Assembly (NCBI GenBank): GCA_946902875.1
Contig: OX336348.1
Location: forward strand, 18,501,741 to 18,565,740
Direction of reading: 5' to 3'
Length of the DNA stretch: 64,000 nt
Source: Nematopogon swammerdamellus
Taxonomy: Eukaryota; Arthropoda; Insecta; Lepidoptera; Adelidae
Every line of letters starts with the position of its first letter. The first letter of the stretch is position 1. Position numbers and translations under genes: made by a program. This document shows positions 61,909-64,000 of this stretch, piece after piece. Under the pieces are notes generated by a model. That model had not been told where the DNA came from, ran no database searches, and was given only the letters and a program-made list of their open reading frames with translations.

Positions 61909-63828
61909 GTAAGTAACATAAAAAATATTATTAAAGTATGTAGTTATATTATGTAAGTTATTAATACGAGTAGGTACTAAGCGAAGGAATTGACTTGAGA
62001 CCTGGCTTGGTAACGTCAGAGCAAAGTACCTATTAGTATTTAAATTATAGTATTAATTAGTTATTAATAGGTAGGTACTAGCTGCAAAAACCATTCGCGA
62101 ACCCCGGCATCGGGCGCGGCCGCGCGGCGCGCACGCGAAGGCTGCGTCGTGCGCGGGCCCGCGGTTTTCGACTTGTTCAGACTTGTTAGAAATACCACGC
62201 ACAACATAAGTCAATGAATTTCGCGCGATTTTGTCTTCTATAAACACGAGTCAGTCTATAACACTTTCTATGACACTTTCATGCATGACTGCTAGCGACC
62301 AACCAAGTTATTAAGTAATTCATTAAAATAACAAAAATAAAAATATAATTTATTAAGTAATAATAAAACAAAATTAATAAATACATTTTAAAATTATTTA
62401 TTTGATAATTTTTTTATTAAGATTAATAATTATATTAATCTATAATTCTAAATATATTTTCTATAATTTTTATAGTTATAAATTTTTTGCCCACTTATTA
62501 ATTCTCTTCATCGTCCGTGACTACGAAATGGTTGTCCAAAGACGGACGTGAGTTAAATTTGAATTTTGACATTGCATTAATTTTTGGGAGGTTAAAGTTA
62601 AAAAAAAAATTTACCCGACTGCGCGAAGCAAAAATGAAGGGTTATCTTTTTAGCAATTTGTGTGTGTGTATGTTTGTTTTTACGTATGTTCCACCGTAGC
62701 GCCAGAACTAAGCATCCGATTATTGAGTGGGGTATCGTTGTCAAGGGCTCAAACATCAAAATAACATCGTTCACTGTCTATCGAAAATACAGCTTTCGAA
62801 AATAATACCTTAACGCCAGTATATAATAAATCTATGACAACTCATATATTCTGTTAGAGTAAAATTTTGGGAGCTGGCTCTTGGTCTAGGGTGGTCCAAA
62901 AATCGTGGACCCAACGAAACAGGGAGGTAGAGGGGGTTATTTGCAGTAAAAAATCCCTCCATGACAGGGTCCTATCTTGAACTCCTTAAAAGTTTTGACT
63001 ATTTTAGTCTTTTTTTAATAAAATTCCATAATTCGTAATAATAAGGCAATTAAAAAAAAAAGTCAATAAAAAATGAAAAAATTAATGGTCATTAATTGGT
63101 TCTAGAGGATGTATCATCACTACAAAAATGTTTTTATAATAGTGAATATCATGATTTATGAATAATGGAATTTTATTCAATATTATTTAAGTGTTATGAA
63201 AAATTATTTCTATCTTTAGAACCTTACTGTGAAAAAAAATGTACTACTAAAACATGACCCCGTATGAAAATAACTTGCCTATTTAATGGCGATTAAAATA
63301 AGGTATAACACACTGCTGTTTGTAGCAAAATTATTTTTTTATGTATTTTTTTTCATAGCAAAGACTAAATTAAGGTAAATCAGAGTATAGTAAAAAATTT
63401 TACTGTGATGTTTTATTTCACATCAGCTCTTCGTAAAACGTTTTTCGGTCGAATTTTAGAAAGAAAGAGATTATCTGTCTCTTTTTCACACTAAGGAACT
63501 GAATGCGAAATTAACAATAACTCACTCGCTTGCTGCGTGGAATGCTTTTGTTTTTTCATCTTTTGTTTGCGTGCACCACAGTCGGCCGGCGGCGGCGGAT
63601 GTCGCTTACCAACCGGTTTAGTTACTCGCTATCTGCCTGTTACACCACACGTGATCTCTGTTACTCTACCCGACGAATTTCGCTATTACTTGGACCTTGT
63701 GTTGTGATCTACCAATTTGTGACCCACGCTTGCTATTACGGACTCTGTGATTTATTGCCTACCTGTGTGTGACCTGTGCTTCTTACCCATTTGGACTTTG
63801 TGTTGCTTGCTACCGGACTTGGCTGGAT
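61909..63828. other. Intergenic, CG patch and one repeat
   Basis: 62085-62165 is CG-rich. 62605-62780 holds TTTACCCGACTGCGCGAAGC and GAAGGGTTATCTTTTTAGC, a repeat also at 20722 and (reverse) 34675. 62830-63430 is AT-rich with nothing recognised. 63570-63800 has a mixed composition but no clear exon. Confidence 0.4.
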
Positions 63829-64000
63829 ATGGCCGATGTAAGACGAGTGGAGTATACCCAGCGTGAGTATGCAGAAATGCATTACCTGTATGGCTTTTGC
63901 GATGGAAATGCTCGGGCTGCTGCCAGAGAATATCGCCGACGTTACCCGAACCGTGACCGCTTTCCCGACCACAGGATTTTTGTCCGCGTTCACGCTGCTT
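63829..64000 (+). CDS. N-terminus of a DUF4817-type HTH protein, runs off the window
   Basis: ATG at 63829 opens a frame that continues to the window end (57 residues). YTQREYAEMHYLYGFCDGNA is followed by RAAAREYRRRYPNRDRFPDH and RIFVRVH. The Y.DM...YG...GNA..A.R.Y..R(Y/F)P.R..P....F layout matches the helix-turn-helix called DUF4817, common at the start of insect transposon-encoded proteins, including Tc1/mariner-related ones. The role would be DNA binding. The rest of the protein lies outside, so neither the element type nor intactness can be judged. Confidence 0.65.
   Translation, partial: MADVRRVEYTQREYAEMHYLYGFCDGNARAAAREYRRRYPNRDRFPDHRIFVRVHAA

Overview
This window looks like a piece of insect nuclear genome, most likely Lepidoptera. 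It is AT-rich with GC-rich islands. It has GT/AG-bounded exon-like blocks instead of closely packed genes, and none of the bacterial or phage operon layout. The abundant short repeat tails (for example the cgcgggcaaaagctagt-type Helitron end and the gcgcgagttcgactc-type repeat end) match what I know of moth and butterfly genomes. That assignment is inference; no species is claimed.

Almost everything recognisable is mobile-element DNA, much of it nested. 1-14700: a non-LTR fragment, then a piggyBac-like shell (TTAA plus CCCTGCAGTGGTCGCG ends) enclosing a Helitron/Helentron-like element on the minus strand. That element carries a Pif1-type helicase C-terminus and a long 130-bp minisatellite. 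A second copy of the same element lies inverted after a 1.2-kb spacer, so 3.1-14.7 kb forms a giant interrupted palindrome. 14.8-18.0 kb: a decayed Myb/SANT-like gene that keeps its splice sites; one intron holds six apparently identical 91-bp repeats. 20.0-22.5 kb: a non-autonomous Helitron with its own minisatellite, split by a SINE. 22.8-27.8 kb: one exon of an unknown gene, a MITE, interspersed repeats, a CR1/Jockey-group RT tail, a SINE with tRNA and 5S rRNA-derived parts, and a PIF/Harbinger transposase fragment.

28.1-34.2 kb: a nearly full-length RTE-like retrotransposon broken by a 2.46-kb insertion just before its YADD motif. 37.6-42.9 kb: further RT fragments on both strands, a Tc1-type transposase lacking its third catalytic residue, and a second patch of the Helitron minisatellite. 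43.5-50.1 kb: a MITE, another non-LTR element split by a 1.4-kb insertion with its own small ORF, a mosaic minisatellite open on both strands, the second tRNA/5S SINE, and large hairpins. 50.5-51.8 kb: a YqaJ-type nuclease remnant and an RLE-like endonuclease remnant.

51.7-56.4 kb: a decayed Ty3/Gypsy-like Gag/RT/integrase module lying between two arms of about 0.65 kb that are inverted, not direct. This is the most unusual arrangement here. 58.2-61.3 kb: the end of another non-LTR element followed by an R4/Dong-like ORF with YMDD, CCHC and RLE motifs, the only long intact reading frame in the window. 61.8 kb: a first exon of a THAP-type protein. 63.83 kb to the end: the start of an ORF with a DUF4817-type helix-turn-helix.

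No operon, rRNA gene, functional tRNA or CRISPR array was found. Family names come from motifs read by eye; identities, copy numbers and repeat boundaries are approximate.
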